From: Vibrio renipiscarius
GTDB taxonomy: Bacteria > Pseudomonadota > Gammaproteobacteria > Enterobacterales > Vibrionaceae
Assembly (NCBI RefSeq): GCF_000827885.1
Contig: NZ_JTKH01000006.1
Location: 186,001-250,000 of the forward strand
DNA: 64,000 nt
Direction: 5' to 3'
How positions within the stretch are numbered: position 1 is the stretch's first letter; every line of letters starts with the position of its first letter. Both the position numbers and the translations under genes were made by a program. This document shows, in pieces, positions 9,971 through 18,827 of the stretch. Below the pieces are notes generated by a model, which saw only the letters and a program-made list of their open reading frames with translations, was not told where the DNA came from and ran no database searches.

Positions 9971-11428
9971 TTATTGTAATGCCATGAAACGGTCACGCTG
10001 AACCATGAGTTGATCAATGCGTGCGTCGTATCGGGCTTGTTTTAAACTACCTAACTCTGCCAGTTGGCTGGCTTGTGTGTAGTATTGAATCGCTTTGTTC
10101 CAGTTGGCTCTGAGCGCTAAAATTTCGGCACGAGCGGCTAATTCTTCATCGCTCTGGCCTAGCTTTGTGTAGGCCTCAGACAGTAAGTGCCAGCCATTAA
10201 CGTCGTTAGGAAAATCATGGCTATAGCGTTGTAATACGCGGGTGGCTTGCTCGTATTTCTCTTGAGCTAACAATGTGTTGCCATAGTTGATCATCAACAC
10301 TGGGTTTTTGGGTGTCGATTTCAACGCTTTTTCCAGCATTTCAGAGGCTTTTTCAGGCATCTTTAAACCGATGTAAAGATCCGAGAGCGCATCGAGGTAA
10401 AAGAGGTTGTTTTTATCTTGTTGGTATAGGTCGAGCAAGATCGTTTTGGCTTGGTCGAACTCTCGATTATCCAAGTGCACTAACGCTCGACCATACTGGA
10501 AGGTCGGTTTTAACGCCGGTGATGATTTTTTCTCTGTGCGGTTAAACCAATCAAGCGCAGAAGCGGCTTTAATATTGGCATAACGGGCGACAATTCGAGC
10601 TTTTGCAAGGTGGTAATCAACAGATTCCGGCACTCGTGTTTGCGGATAATTTTGCGCTCTGACACGGGTGTCTGTAATACGGTCGGCTGGCAATGGGTGC
10701 GTTAATAGCATCGGTGGCGGTGTGCTGGCATAGCGATATTCATCGGCTAAGCGAGTAAAAAACTTCGGCATCGCATTCACATCAAACCCCGCTTTAGAAA
10801 GGGTTGCGATACCAAAGCGGTCCGCTTCTTTCTCATTGCTTCGCGTGTAGTTTATTTGCCCCTGCATATTGCCAGCGGTGGCGGCGGTGATGGCTGCCAT
10901 CCCGGCTTCTGGCGATGCAATCGCTAATAGCAATGAGCCCGCGAGTGCGGCAATCGTGGCCGGAGAGCGACGAGCTTGCTCCTCCATACTGCGAGCGAGA
11001 TGTCGTTGCGTGACGTGCGCAATTTCGTGCGCCACAACGGAAGCCAGTTCACTTTCACTCTGTGCGTGTAAAAATAAGCCAGAATGCAACGCCACATAGC
11101 CACCAAAAAACGCAAAGGCGTTGATGTTGCGGTCACGAATCATAAAGAAAGTGAAGGGCGTTTTTACATCATCAGCGTTCGCGACTAAGCGATGACCGAG
11201 CGAATCAATATACTCGTTCAAAACGGGGTCATTGACGATCGGCGCTTGATTGCGCAGCATGCGCATATAAGCATCGCCGTACACTAATTCTTGGTCGATA
11301 GTCAGCGTACCGCTGGCTGCGGTGCCGATATCCGGTAAGTTAAGACTGTTCGCCATGGCTGGTAGTGACGATGTGGTGAGGGCTACCGCCAAACTCAAAG
11401 CGAGTAAAGATCGAGTACGTTTTAACAT
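9971..11428 (-). CDS. bepA: Periplasmic M48 metalloprotease / chaperone BepA (YfgC) with TPR domain
   Basis: This 485-residue exported protein takes part in quality control of outer-membrane beta-barrel assembly, in particular LptD. A signal peptide ends at LPAMA near residue 27. The zinc site is VVAHEIAHVTQRHLA (HExxH near residue 130), with the third ligand in NEKEADRFG. A C-terminal TPR array covers about residues 310-470. The start at 11428 (MLKRTRSLLA) gives a normal signal peptide; the longer in-frame start at 11488 would not. Gene order with arsC resembles E. coli perM-bepA-arsC. Confidence 0.93.
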   Translation of the reverse strand: MLKRTRSLLALSLAVALTTSSLPAMANSLNLPDIGTAASGTLTIDQELVYGDAYMRMLRNQAPIVNDPVLNEYIDSLGHRLVANADDVKTPFTFFMIRDRNINAFAFFGGYVALHSGLFLHAQSESELASVVAHEIAHVTQRHLARSMEEQARRSPATIAALAGSLLLAIASPEAGMAAITAATAGNMQGQINYTRSNEKEADRFGIATLSKAGFDVNAMPKFFTRLADEYRYASTPPPMLLTHPLPADRITDTRVRAQNYPQTRVPESVDYHLAKARIVARYANIKAASALDWFNRTEKKSSPALKPTFQYGRALVHLDNREFDQAKTILLDLYQQDKNNLFYLDALSDLYIGLKMPEKASEMLEKALKSTPKNPVLMINYGNTLLAQEKYEQATRVLQRYSHDFPNDVNGWHLLSEAYTKLGQSDEELAARAEILALRANWNKAIQYYTQASQLAELGSLKQARYDARIDQLMVQRDRFMALQ

Positions 11429-11674
11429 ATTAGACAGGTCATATTCCCTTTTGATAATCGGCTGTTCAATGAAATAAACGACAGCCAAAGAGTCACTTCT
11501 ATAACGCTATAGACACTTTATTGTTGTGAGGGTTTCAAAGCAAATAAAGTTATCTGATATTTCTGCCTTCCCTCGCGATGTATGACGATTTTAAGCTCAT
11601 TCCGTGTCTTGGCGAGCAATTTCATGGTGTTGAGTATACAATAACCCACCGATAACGGATTGTTTGCTGAGCTG

Positions 11675-11902
11675 ATGCCATTAGTCGATTTAGATTTGCG
11701 TGATCAACGTTGCCCTTTAGCGCTGTTACTTGCCAAGCGACACGTTGCGGACATGGTGGAGGGTGAACTCTGTACTATCTTGGTAAAAGATCACAGTTCC
11801 AAATCAGACATTGTCCGCTTTCTTAACCAGTATGATTTTCAGGTCGACTGTGTTGAGCTTTGTCATTCTTATTTATTGAACGTGAAGAAAGGAACCGAAT
11901 GA
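11675..11902 (+). CDS. TusA-like sulfurtransferase family small protein
   Basis: This 75-residue protein has the TusA/SirA fold signature DLRDQRCPLALLLAK; the CP motif carries the potential sulfur-carrying cysteine. A second family feature is KDHSSKSDIVRFL. The family relays persulfide sulfur, but the substrate here is unknown. The ATG at 11675 fits the family start (LDLRDQRCP). It ends 1 base before perM and is divergent from bepA. The equivalent gene is commonly found next to perM in vibrios. Confidence 0.75.
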   Translation: MPLVDLDLRDQRCPLALLLAKRHVADMVEGELCTILVKDHSSKSDIVRFLNQYDFQVDCVELCHSYLLNVKKGTE

Positions 11903-11903
11903 G

Positions 11904-12968
11904 ATGTTAGAAATGGTGAGTCGTTGGTATAAGCGACGTTTTTCTGATCCGCATGCCGTTAGCTTAGTGGCGATTTTATTTTTCGGTTTTATTATCATTT
12001 ACTTCTTTGGTAATTTAATCGCGCCTCTACTCGTGGCGATCGTGCTTGCTTACTTACTTGAGTGGCCAGTCACACACCTTTCTCGACTCGGGATCCCAAG
12101 AACCCTTGCGGTTATCCTCGTGATCGTCTCTTTTTTCGCGTTAGCTATTGTGGCCATTTTCGGTCTCGTCCCAACCATCTGGCAGCAAGTCGGCAATTTG
12201 ATCAACGATATCCCGAACATGTATGCGGGCTTACAGAGTTTTATCGCGGAGTTACCGGTCAAATACCCAGAGTTAGCGAATTTCCAAATTGTTGAATCGT
12301 TAGCAAGCAATGCCAAAAACCAAGTGATTAGTGTCGGTGAGAGTGTTGTTAAAGGCTCACTTGCTTCTCTGATTAGCATTGCAACATTGGCTGTTTACTT
12401 AATTTTAGTGCCGCTATTAGTGTTCTTCTTGCTTAAAGATAAACAAGAAATGATTGCGATGGCGAGTGGTATGTTGCCGCGTAATCGCAAATTAGCGACC
12501 AAGGTGTGGGATGAGATGAACGAGCAAATCTCAAACTATATCCGCGGTAAAGTGATGGAAATTTTGATTGTGGGGAGTGTCAGCTACGTCACTTTTGCCA
12601 TTCTCGATCTCCGTTATTCCGTATTATTGGCGGTGGCGGTGGGCTTTTCTGTGCTCATCCCTTATATCGGCGCGGCGGCTGTGACGGTGCCAGTTGCGAT
12701 TGTGGGTTTGTTCCAGTGGGGGCTATCTCCAGAGTTTTACTACTTGCTGGTGGCTTATGGCATCATTCAAGCACTTGATGGCAACGTATTGGTTCCGGTG
12801 CTTTTTTCTGAAGCGGTGAATCTTCATCCTGTGGCGATCATTGTGGCGGTTTTAGTCTTTGGTGGCTTATGGGGTTTTTGGGGGGTCTTCTTTGCCATCC
12901 CGCTCGGCACGTTAGTTAAGGCGGTGTGGAACGCATTACCCGGACCAGAAGAGCAAGAGGCAAGCTAG
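11904..12968 (+). CDS. perM: PerM, AI-2E transporter (UPF0118) family permease
   Basis: This 354-residue inner-membrane protein has about eight hydrophobic segments and the family features FFLLKDKQEM, GSVSYVTFAILDL and DGNVLVPVLFSEAVNLHP. Some members of the family export autoinducer-2; PerM itself has no firmly proven substrate. It is coupled to the TusA-like gene upstream (1-base gap) and ends before a strong terminator. Confidence 0.88.
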   Translation: MLEMVSRWYKRRFSDPHAVSLVAILFFGFIIIYFFGNLIAPLLVAIVLAYLLEWPVTHLSRLGIPRTLAVILVIVSFFALAIVAIFGLVPTIWQQVGNLINDIPNMYAGLQSFIAELPVKYPELANFQIVESLASNAKNQVISVGESVVKGSLASLISIATLAVYLILVPLLVFFLLKDKQEMIAMASGMLPRNRKLATKVWDEMNEQISNYIRGKVMEILIVGSVSYVTFAILDLRYSVLLAVAVGFSVLIPYIGAAAVTVPVAIVGLFQWGLSPEFYYLLVAYGIIQALDGNVLVPVLFSEAVNLHPVAIIVAVLVFGGLWGFWGVFFAIPLGTLVKAVWNALPGPEEQEAS

Positions 12969-13013
12969 CCAGCCAGTCGTCAGATAATTCTGACAAGATT
13001 GCGAATGAATCAG

Positions 13014-13047
13014 AAAAGCCAAGCACAGCGGTGTTTGGCTTTTTTTA
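13014..13047 (+). terminator. Intrinsic terminator after perM
   Basis: AAAGCCAAGCAC pairs with GTGTTTGGCTTT around AGCG, followed by a T-run. Confidence 0.9.
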
Positions 13048-13171
13048 TTATTAATCAACCTCTTATATTCATGCTCTTGCGAATGTAAGAAAATGTAAGA
13101 ATTAAATTAAACTTTTTGGCTATTTTGTCGATATAGCTAACAGTAATAAAGTTGATTAAATAAGAGGAAGT

Positions 13172-15043
13172 ATGCGATTTAGCCAGAAAATAGTAGCAGC
13201 ATCATCGGCATTGCTCCTAGTTACGCTAGTGTTGCTATCATTTCAACAATCTATATTGGTAAAGCAGGAAGTTGAAACGTTAATTGATACCAGCCTAACA
13301 GAGCTAGAGCAAGGTGTGAGCACTGCCGTGAGTGCAGAGATGGATGCGAAACGCACATTAGCCAAGTCTATCTCACAAGTAGTGCAGCTGAATCCGAACG
13401 ATCGTCTTTATGTGGCTGATATTTTAGAAACACCGGTAATTAAAAACACCTTTATCACCGTTGGATTTGGCTACGAAGCGGATGGTTTCGTGGTTGAAAA
13501 TGACGATGCTTGGGACGTGGAGTCGAGCTATGAGCCCCGCACTCGTCCTTGGTACATCCAAGCTAAAAACCGTGGCGACATCGTGGTGACAGAGCCTTAC
13601 GTTGATCCTACCACCAAAAAAGTCATCATTTCTATCGGTGCACCTGTTCGTTCTGCGGGTCAATTTGTCGGCAGCTTGTTTTACGATGTGGAGCTCGATG
13701 CCCTTGCCGATCTTGTGAATCAAACCGATTTGTTTGATGCGGGTTACTTATTTATTGTGACTCAAGACGGCACCACGATTGCGCACCCAGACACCAATCG
13801 CAATGGCGATCCGCTTGCGAATTACTTACCACAGGTTCGAATTCAAGAGGGAACCCAACAATTTGAGCGTGATGGTAAATCTTACCTTGTTCGATTTACT
13901 AAAGTGGGCTCAGAAGGTTGGTATGTTGGTGCATTGCTGGATGAATCAGTCGCGTTTTCGACGATTGATGATATGCGTACCGGTTCAATGATTTATACCA
14001 TCATCGCGCTGCTATTGAGCGTGTTGGTTCTATCCGTGCTGATCAAAGTGCTTATGCGTCCTCTTGCTGCATTGAATGCCGCGATTCAAGACGCGGCGAG
14101 CGGTCAAGGTGATCTCACGCGACGACTTGATACCAATACCGATACCGAGTTCGCCGAATTAGCGCTAGGCTTCAATACCTTTACCGAGAATTTGCAGCAG
14201 CAAATGATTCAGTCGAAAGCGATCAGTGCCGAAATCTTATCGGGCTCCGAGCAATCGGTGGTTGGTGCGCAGCAAGCATCATTCGCGGTCGCAAGCCAAC
14301 TTGAAGAGCTGGAACAACTTGCCACGGCGATGCATGAGATGTCTGTGACGGCAATGGAAGTTGCCAGCAACGCTCAAAGCGCATCAGAAGCCGTAAAACA
14401 AGCCGAACATGCGAGTACAATGGGTTCTCAAGTGGTCAGCGATACGACAAATGCCATTAGTCAGCTTTCACTGCGTGTCGATCAAGCGGTAGAAGAGGTC
14501 GCTGGACTTGAGTCCGCGACGTCGAATATTGAGACCATCCTGAAGGTCATCAACGATATTGCCGATCAAACCAACTTGTTGGCGTTGAATGCGGCGATTG
14601 AAGCGGCACGTGCGGGTGAGTCAGGTCGTGGTTTTGCGGTTGTTGCTGATGAAGTGCGCACACTTGCGCAGCGTACACAGCAATCGACGACAGAAATTCG
14701 CAGTATGATTGAGCAGCTTCAAGCGGGCGCAAGCTCTGTGTCGAGTGCGATGAACGAGAGCAAAGCAACGGCTGATATCGCGGTTGCCCATGCTCTGCAA
14801 GCGGATCACTCACTGCAAGATATTCGCAATATCATTCAAAGTATCACGGATATGAATATCCAGATTGCTTCTGCGGCAGAAGAGCAGAGCTTAGTCGCCG
14901 AAGAGATCAACAGTAATACCGTGCGTATTAAAGATTTCTCGACACAAGTTTCTGATGCGGCGATTCAATCAACGCAAGCGATGAATGAGCAGATTAGTCA
15001 TGTTCGTCAGCAAGATGAATTGCTGAATAAGTTTGTGGTTTAA
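13172..15043 (+). CDS. Methyl-accepting chemotaxis protein with periplasmic dCache sensor
   Basis: This 623-residue transmembrane receptor feeds CheA/CheW. The first membrane segment is at about 7-27. A periplasmic PDC/dCache domain follows (about 40-260) with the ligand-pocket signature [21 protein letters not shown]. The second membrane segment is near 270-292, then HAMP ([20 protein letters not shown]). The cytoplasmic hairpin contains the invariant tip [16 protein letters not shown] and [15 protein letters not shown]. The dCache motif with YxxR and D residues is the type that often binds amino acids; the ligand cannot be told by eye. The gene is monocistronic with its own terminator. Confidence 0.93.
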   Translation: MRFSQKIVAASSALLLVTLVLLSFQQSILVKQEVETLIDTSLTELEQGVSTAVSAEMDAKRTLAKSISQVVQLNPNDRLYVADILETPVIKNTFITVGFGYEADGFVVENDDAWDVESSYEPRTRPWYIQAKNRGDIVVTEPYVDPTTKKVIISIGAPVRSAGQFVGSLFYDVELDALADLVNQTDLFDAGYLFIVTQDGTTIAHPDTNRNGDPLANYLPQVRIQEGTQQFERDGKSYLVRFTKVGSEGWYVGALLDESVAFSTIDDMRTGSMIYTIIALLLSVLVLSVLIKVLMRPLAALNAAIQDAASGQGDLTRRLDTNTDTEFAELALGFNTFTENLQQQMIQSKAISAEILSGSEQSVVGAQQASFAVASQLEELEQLATAMHEMSVTAMEVASNAQSASEAVKQAEHASTMGSQVVSDTTNAISQLSLRVDQAVEEVAGLESATSNIETILKVINDIADQTNLLALNAAIEAARAGESGRGFAVVADEVRTLAQRTQQSTTEIRSMIEQLQAGASSVSSAMNESKATADIAVAHALQADHSLQDIRNIIQSITDMNIQIASAAEEQSLVAEEINSNTVRIKDFSTQVSDAAIQSTQAMNEQISHVRQQDELLNKFVV

Positions 15044-15085
15044 CGATCGCTGCGATTGCAACTTAGATAACCGGTTTTATGAATG

Positions 15086-15122
15086 AAAAACGCCAGCATG
15101 CAAGCTGGCGTTTTTGTTTTTC
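15086..15122 (+). terminator. Intrinsic terminator after the chemotaxis receptor gene
   Basis: AAAAACGCCAGC pairs with GCTGGCGTTTTT around a 6-base loop; the A-run also suits the converging bcp remnant. Confidence 0.9.
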
Positions 15123-15145
15123 TTTGACGGTATTTTACCGAAGTC

Positions 15146-15283
15146 TTACTGAGCTTGATTTAAGTAGTCCAGCACCACTTCATGGTGATCTTTGGTCTTA
15201 AACTTATTAAACACATGCTCAATCATGCCTTGTTCGTCAATCAAGAAACTGATGCGATGCAGGCCATCGTACGTTTTGCCCAT
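15146..15283 (-). pseudogene. bcp: bcp (thioredoxin-dependent peroxiredoxin), 3' part separated by the inserted element
   Basis: This is the last 45 codons of the host bcp, beginning with MGKTYDGLHRISFLIDEQG and ending DHHEVVLDYLNQAQ. It lies on the far side of a 17.8-kb element from the 5' part (33130-33462). Joining 333 bases and 138 bases gives exactly 157 codons, a normal 156-residue Bcp, so no coding bases were lost. A stop codon upstream in the element blocks read-through in frame. An internal ATG at the junction could in principle start a short peptide, but it lacks the peroxidatic cysteine and cannot be active. Confidence 0.92.
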
Positions 15284-15291
15284 ATGGTCAC

Positions 15292-15300
15292 ACCCTTGGA
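15292..15300 (+). repeat. Left terminal inverted repeat of the element
   Basis: ACCCTTGGA, perfect inverted copy of 33121-33129 and followed by a similar A/T-rich stretch; 8 bases separate it from host bcp sequence. Confidence 0.75.
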
Positions 15301-15510
15301 AATAATCTAAGACGACAACTTTGACAAATTTATGAAAAATCTTTTTTTAATAGTGGTTTAGATTAATATTTTCTCTTGTTCAACTACAAATATAGCAGTT
15401 GTCATAATTTTTTGTAAATTTGGCTCTATTTACCGATTTTCCAAGTGAAGCCTGTCATAAAAATCTTAGGTAAGCTATGACGTGGAGCTACTAGTATATA
15501 TGACAGAATC

Positions 15511-15540
15511 GCTTGGTGATCACACGCTTGATGATCACAC
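15511..15540 (+). repeat. 15-bp tandem direct repeat near the left end
   Basis: GCTTGGTGATCACAC is followed immediately by GCTTGATGATCACAC, one mismatch. Each unit contains the palindrome TGATCA. It lies about 220 bases inside the left border and could be a protein-binding site. Confidence 0.7.
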
Positions 15541-15549
15541 CTATAACTC

Positions 15550-15660
15550 ACTTTTGGACAAAAGCAAGTTAGAGTTTGCACGCTAAACTATGCGGTTCGG
15601 ATTAGTTGAGTTTGGTAAGATTTAGCTTGTTACAGTTTATAAAATCGGGGGGCTATACAG
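15550..15660 (+). repeat. Non-coding module, copy A
   Basis: This resembles 18705-18827. Shared blocks in the same order are TTTGGACA.AAGCAAGTTAGAG (near 15553), AGTTGAGTTTGGTAAGA (near 15604) and TCGGGGGGCTATACAG (15645-15660). Copy A stands 172 bases before the first cargo operon. Confidence 0.65.
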
Positions 15661-15831
15661 CAAGCATCATTGTGTCGTGTCAATATCCAATAGCAACATT
15701 GTTGAGTAATTGCATTTTATTTCTCCATATGAAACTAGATTTCACTAAATTAATCGATATCAAATGATACTCAGCTATGTGCATGATATGATTGAAAACG
15801 TAATAACCAGTCATATTGTTTAAGGGAATTT

Positions 15832-16899
15832 ATGCCAACATCTTACGAGCATCAAATCAACAAGTTGCTAGACCGTTTTAACTTTCACTTTACTAAAAGT
15901 CAGGTTAAGCAGGTGATCGATACAGTTGCTAGGTCAAAAGATGATTTCAAAAGGGATGTTCTAAATGCTGTTGGTACAAGTACGGATCTGCAGAATAAGC
16001 TCAATGAGCTTGGCTTATTGGCGCTTCAACTTGATACGAGACAGGTTGAGCTCTTTAATGTGACTGAGCAAGCTGACAAGATCGCTCTTAACTCACTGTT
16101 CGCAACATTGCCGCTCACTACAGAGCAGTCAATTATTGATGCGTTTCCATTCCCAGTTGAAAATGTTTCACTATTAAATAGCTTGCAAACTAGCAGAGTT
16201 TATCCAGTATTGAGGGATAGTGTTTCTTTTGGCGGTGAAACATATAAGCGAATTGTTGCATCTGTAATCACAGACCGAGAGATTGAAGAACCTGTACCAG
16301 CATCACACTTATCTGCAAGTGGTATTCAACTCCAGAATGCTGATACAACATTTATGATGAAACGCAGAGTGAGAACTCAACTCTTTCATGTGATTTACTG
16401 GAGTGAGAATCAATCGAGACTAATCTTATCTGTAGATAGAGCTTCGATGTCAAGAACCGCCTGTCAAACGCAACTGTTTATCATGCGTCAGTTTTTGATG
16501 GCGAATAACGTTGACCATGGTGACCCAATCAACGTGTTCCACGCTATCGGTCCTATGTATGATGCTGCTGATGGTTACATAACGAAAGTTGGACATGTTA
16601 CAACGGACTCTAACCCAGTTCGAATTCCATTAAAGGGTAGCCAAAAGTGCTTGAAGCAAGATAGCTACCACAATACAGGTGAAACAGCTGGTTATGTGCA
16701 TGCTAAATTTGCTGTAACCAAAAAATGGGAATTCCCAGTAGCAAATACAACACGTAAGATTGACATTGAAGTTGGGTTGATGGGGCATCCAAAGATGCTT
16801 GATACATCGCAACCACTAACTGATTTCTCAGTTAATAAATCGTCAAGATTAGATGATTTCAATTTCGCTATCGAGAAAGTGCTGTTGCACCTTCCATAG
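15832..16899 (+). CDS. Unrecognised 355-residue protein, first gene of a three-gene defence-like operon
   Basis: I do not recognise the family. The protein has no signal peptide or membrane segment. The N-terminal ~70 residues look helical and charged. The rest alternates short hydrophobic strands with polar loops (for example TQLFHVIYWSENQSRLILSVDRAS and IDIEVGLMGHPK), suggesting a beta-rich domain. It starts with ATG after AAGGGAATTT. The next gene follows after 17 bases, and the third encodes a nuclease-like protein, so the operon is likely to be a restriction or anti-phage system. Codons are more A/T-rich than in flanking core genes. Confidence 0.7.
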   Translation: MPTSYEHQINKLLDRFNFHFTKSQVKQVIDTVARSKDDFKRDVLNAVGTSTDLQNKLNELGLLALQLDTRQVELFNVTEQADKIALNSLFATLPLTTEQSIIDAFPFPVENVSLLNSLQTSRVYPVLRDSVSFGGETYKRIVASVITDREIEEPVPASHLSASGIQLQNADTTFMMKRRVRTQLFHVIYWSENQSRLILSVDRASMSRTACQTQLFIMRQFLMANNVDHGDPINVFHAIGPMYDAADGYITKVGHVTTDSNPVRIPLKGSQKCLKQDSYHNTGETAGYVHAKFAVTKKWEFPVANTTRKIDIEVGLMGHPKMLDTSQPLTDFSVNKSSRLDDFNFAIEKVLLHLP

Positions 16900-16916
16900 A
16901 TATTTTAAGGTTTGTC

Positions 16917-17363
16917 ATGAGCAACGTAACTCAGATCAGAGCACTGTTAGCCGAGTTGGTGTCGACAACGCAGTCACCAATCTATGCTGTTTGTGACGCC
17001 ATCGCTTCTTATTTGGAGCAAAATCCTCGACAAAACAATCTGACTATTGGAGGGTTACGAGCAGCATTAAATCGTGCTCCCTCTGGTGATGGTGAGTTGA
17101 TTCAGGCTGCATATGCCCTGACGGCCAATCCTTTTGATGCTCTAGAAGTCAGATATAAATTGTACGATGACAGTATCACGAATGTGATTGAAGAGTTAGA
17201 TCAGCATACGTATATGATGGCGTTGAACGAGCAACGGTATATTGACGATGATGGGAATACACTCAAATTGGAGGAGCTAAACTCCAGAGTGTTTCCATAC
17301 TTCGTGAACAGACTTCAAGTACCAACTAATTCGTTGTCCCAAGAAGTAGTGGGGCATCAATAA
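16917..17363 (+). CDS. Unrecognised 148-residue protein, second gene of the three-gene operon
   Basis: This is a soluble acidic protein of unknown family. The N-terminal ~60 residues are predicted helical (QIRALLAELVSTTQSPIYAV, then LTIGGLRAALNR) and could form a small helical DNA- or protein-binding domain. A ribosome binding site AAGG precedes the ATG. Its TAA overlaps the ATG of the third gene by one base (TAATG), which strongly implies translational coupling and probably a fixed stoichiometry with the nuclease-like product. Confidence 0.7.
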   Translation: MSNVTQIRALLAELVSTTQSPIYAVCDAIASYLEQNPRQNNLTIGGLRAALNRAPSGDGELIQAAYALTANPFDALEVRYKLYDDSITNVIEELDQHTYMMALNEQRYIDDDGNTLKLEELNSRVFPYFVNRLQVPTNSLSQEVVGHQ

Positions 17364-18109
17364 TGACAGTTTCTCCAATTGACAGCATGGCACAAGCTGC
17401 AGGCTATAGTATGCAGGATATTTTTTCTGCATGTCCTGATATCATGGAACAGTTAGCACGTCAGAGACCATTATCATATGATGCGTTTGTCAGCCAAATT
17501 GACAAAGATTTGAACAAAATAATCAGTATCACCGAGTCAGGTAGACAACACCATTATGAGAAAGGTGAAGATGCTATAACCGAACATCTTATCGTCCAAC
17601 TCAAACAAAAATATCCATCGGTGCATCATGATGCTCAAAATGGTGGTCATTGTGATATTTATATCGAAGTAACAGGTTCCAGCGGTGATTTGTACAAATG
17701 GGTGATGGAAGCAAAGCTTTGGAATGGTTTTGATTATGTTTATGGTGGGTTAGAGGATCAATTGCTTGGTAGCTACGCAATGGGTGGAGCTAATAATTGC
17801 AAGGGTGGTATGATTTTCTACTCGAAGCTTCAGAATGGCGCATCGTATGCGATGAGTGAATGGGAAACAGGATTAGTAGCTAAGAGCATTGCTGTTAATA
17901 ATAAAACTTCAGATGGCTTAAGATTTGCGACCGAACACAAGCTTAACGGTGGCATGGGTGCTGATTTTTCTGTAAACCATTACTGTGTCGACTTATACCA
18001 CGGACCCACGAAAGCTAAACTTGCTAAAGCGGCAGAAGACAAAAGAAAGAGGCTTGAAACAAAAATTAGAGCTGAATTAGCCACTAAGTCTAAATCTCAA
18101 CGTAAATAG
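17363..18109 (+). CDS. PD-(D/E)XK nuclease-like protein, third gene of the operon
   Basis: This 248-residue protein has the order of motifs seen in restriction-endonuclease-fold enzymes: a helix with E69 in KGEDAITEHL, then GGHCDIYIEV with candidate catalytic D98, then WVMEAKLW with E116-x-K118, then Q133 in LEDQLLGSYA. The C-terminus (residues 215-248) is a lysine-rich helix. I infer a metal-dependent DNA nuclease, the likely effector of the operon. No methyltransferase accompanies it, so a classical restriction-modification pair is unlikely. The motifs are seen directly; the function is inferred. Confidence 0.7.
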   Translation: MTVSPIDSMAQAAGYSMQDIFSACPDIMEQLARQRPLSYDAFVSQIDKDLNKIISITESGRQHHYEKGEDAITEHLIVQLKQKYPSVHHDAQNGGHCDIYIEVTGSSGDLYKWVMEAKLWNGFDYVYGGLEDQLLGSYAMGGANNCKGGMIFYSKLQNGASYAMSEWETGLVAKSIAVNNKTSDGLRFATEHKLNGGMGADFSVNHYCVDLYHGPTKAKLAKAAEDKRKRLETKIRAELATKSKSQRK

Positions 18110-18475
18110 AGTTGTACTTACGAAATCCCATGTGATACTCCTTAAATAAAGGTGATCACATGGGATACTCCGACTTTAAACGTAACAAAACCAACTCACC
18201 AAAAGACATCAATTCGCATCTCGATACGGTGATGTAGTCTCAGGTCTGAATCAGTACATCTCGAGCTCCAGAGCTATTAGAATACCTCACAAATCCTCGA
18301 ACTCAGAAATTAGATTGCTCTGCGAGAGGGCGTTTCTGGATGTGCTGCATTCGGATAACTTTTGATAGGTCAAACGCACGCCAATAAAATATGATTGAGT
18401 GTATACTCTGACTGATTTTGGGGCAAAAGTGCTTCAGACTGATTTTACCAAAGGCTGTTGCCCTATTGGATCAGA
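18110..18475. other. Intergenic stretch after the three-gene operon
   Basis: Apart from the hairpin at 18125-18166, I see no supported feature here. Confidence 0.5.
18125..18166. repeat. 12-bp perfect inverted repeat after the three-gene operon
   Basis: ATCCCATGTGAT (18125-18136) and ATCACATGGGAT (18155-18166) enclose 18 bases that can pair further (CCTT/AAGG). There is no T-run, so it may be a Rho-assisted 3' end, an RNA-stabilising hairpin or a binding site. It starts 15 bases after the stop codon. Confidence 0.7.
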
Positions 18476-18619
18476 CTAAGAAAACAAGAGGTAAATGACT
18501 GCAATCGCAGTGACAGGCACGAACAAAAAAAGAGTCAATAGTCTAAGCTGCTTGCTCGACTGACTCAACTCAGAAGCTTCCTGTTTAAGCTCTTTTTCGG
18601 TCAACTTTTTCTTGCTCAT
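18476..18619 (-). CDS. 47-residue predicted single-pass membrane protein
   Basis: This short gene begins MSKKKLTEKELKQEA and ends in a hydrophobic helix (about residues 27-45, with FVPVTAIAVIYLLF). Its first residues closely match the start of the 83-residue protein at 22612-22863 (MSKKKLSKKELL). The two genes also share an upstream segment that resembles a promoter (18640-18661 here). A cytosolic charged head and one membrane helix suit a small toxin or a membrane-tethered effector, but there is no direct evidence. Confidence 0.55.
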   Translation of the reverse strand: MSKKKLTEKELKQEASELSQSSKQLRLLTLFLFVPVTAIAVIYLLFS

Positions 18620-18639
18620 CACATACAACCTGTCAGGAG

Positions 18640-18661
18640 ATTAGATTAGTTTCAGTATAGC
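18640..18661 (-). promoter_or_regulatory. Candidate promoter shared with the gene at 22612
   Basis: Read on the minus strand it gives GCTATACTGAAACTAATC followed by TAAT. The counterpart at 22890-22907 reads GCTATAAACTAATC followed by TAAT. TATACT (18654-18659) fits a -10 box. Confidence 0.45.
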
Positions 18662-18704
18662 AAAATCAGCCAAGCTGCCGCTAGAACGAATGCGTTGAAA
18701 CAAA

Positions 18705-18827
18705 TCTTTGGACATAAACGAGTTAGAGTTGGTGGTCAAAACCGTGCACTTCAGATAAGTTGAATTGGGTAAAAACCAAGTAAACGAGTCTAACTGAAGC
18801 AAGTCTATCAAGTCGGGGGCTATTCAG
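18705..18827 (+). repeat. Non-coding module, copy B
   Basis: This is a diverged copy of 15550-15660. Shared blocks are TTTGGACATAAACGAGTTAG (18708), AAGTTGAATTGGGTAAAA (near 18758) and TCGGGGGCTATTCAG (18813-18827). It has about 12 extra bases between the second and third blocks. It lies 254 bases before the GHKL-nuclease gene. Confidence 0.65.

Larger units (their letters stand above)
15301..15831. other. Non-coding left end of the element, upstream of the first cargo operon
   Basis: I find no convincing gene in these 531 bases. They contain a 15-bp perfect-but-one tandem repeat (15511-15540) and the first copy of a repeated non-coding module (15550-15660). The promoter of the operon starting at 15832 must also be here, but I cannot fix its hexamers with confidence. 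Confidence 0.6.
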
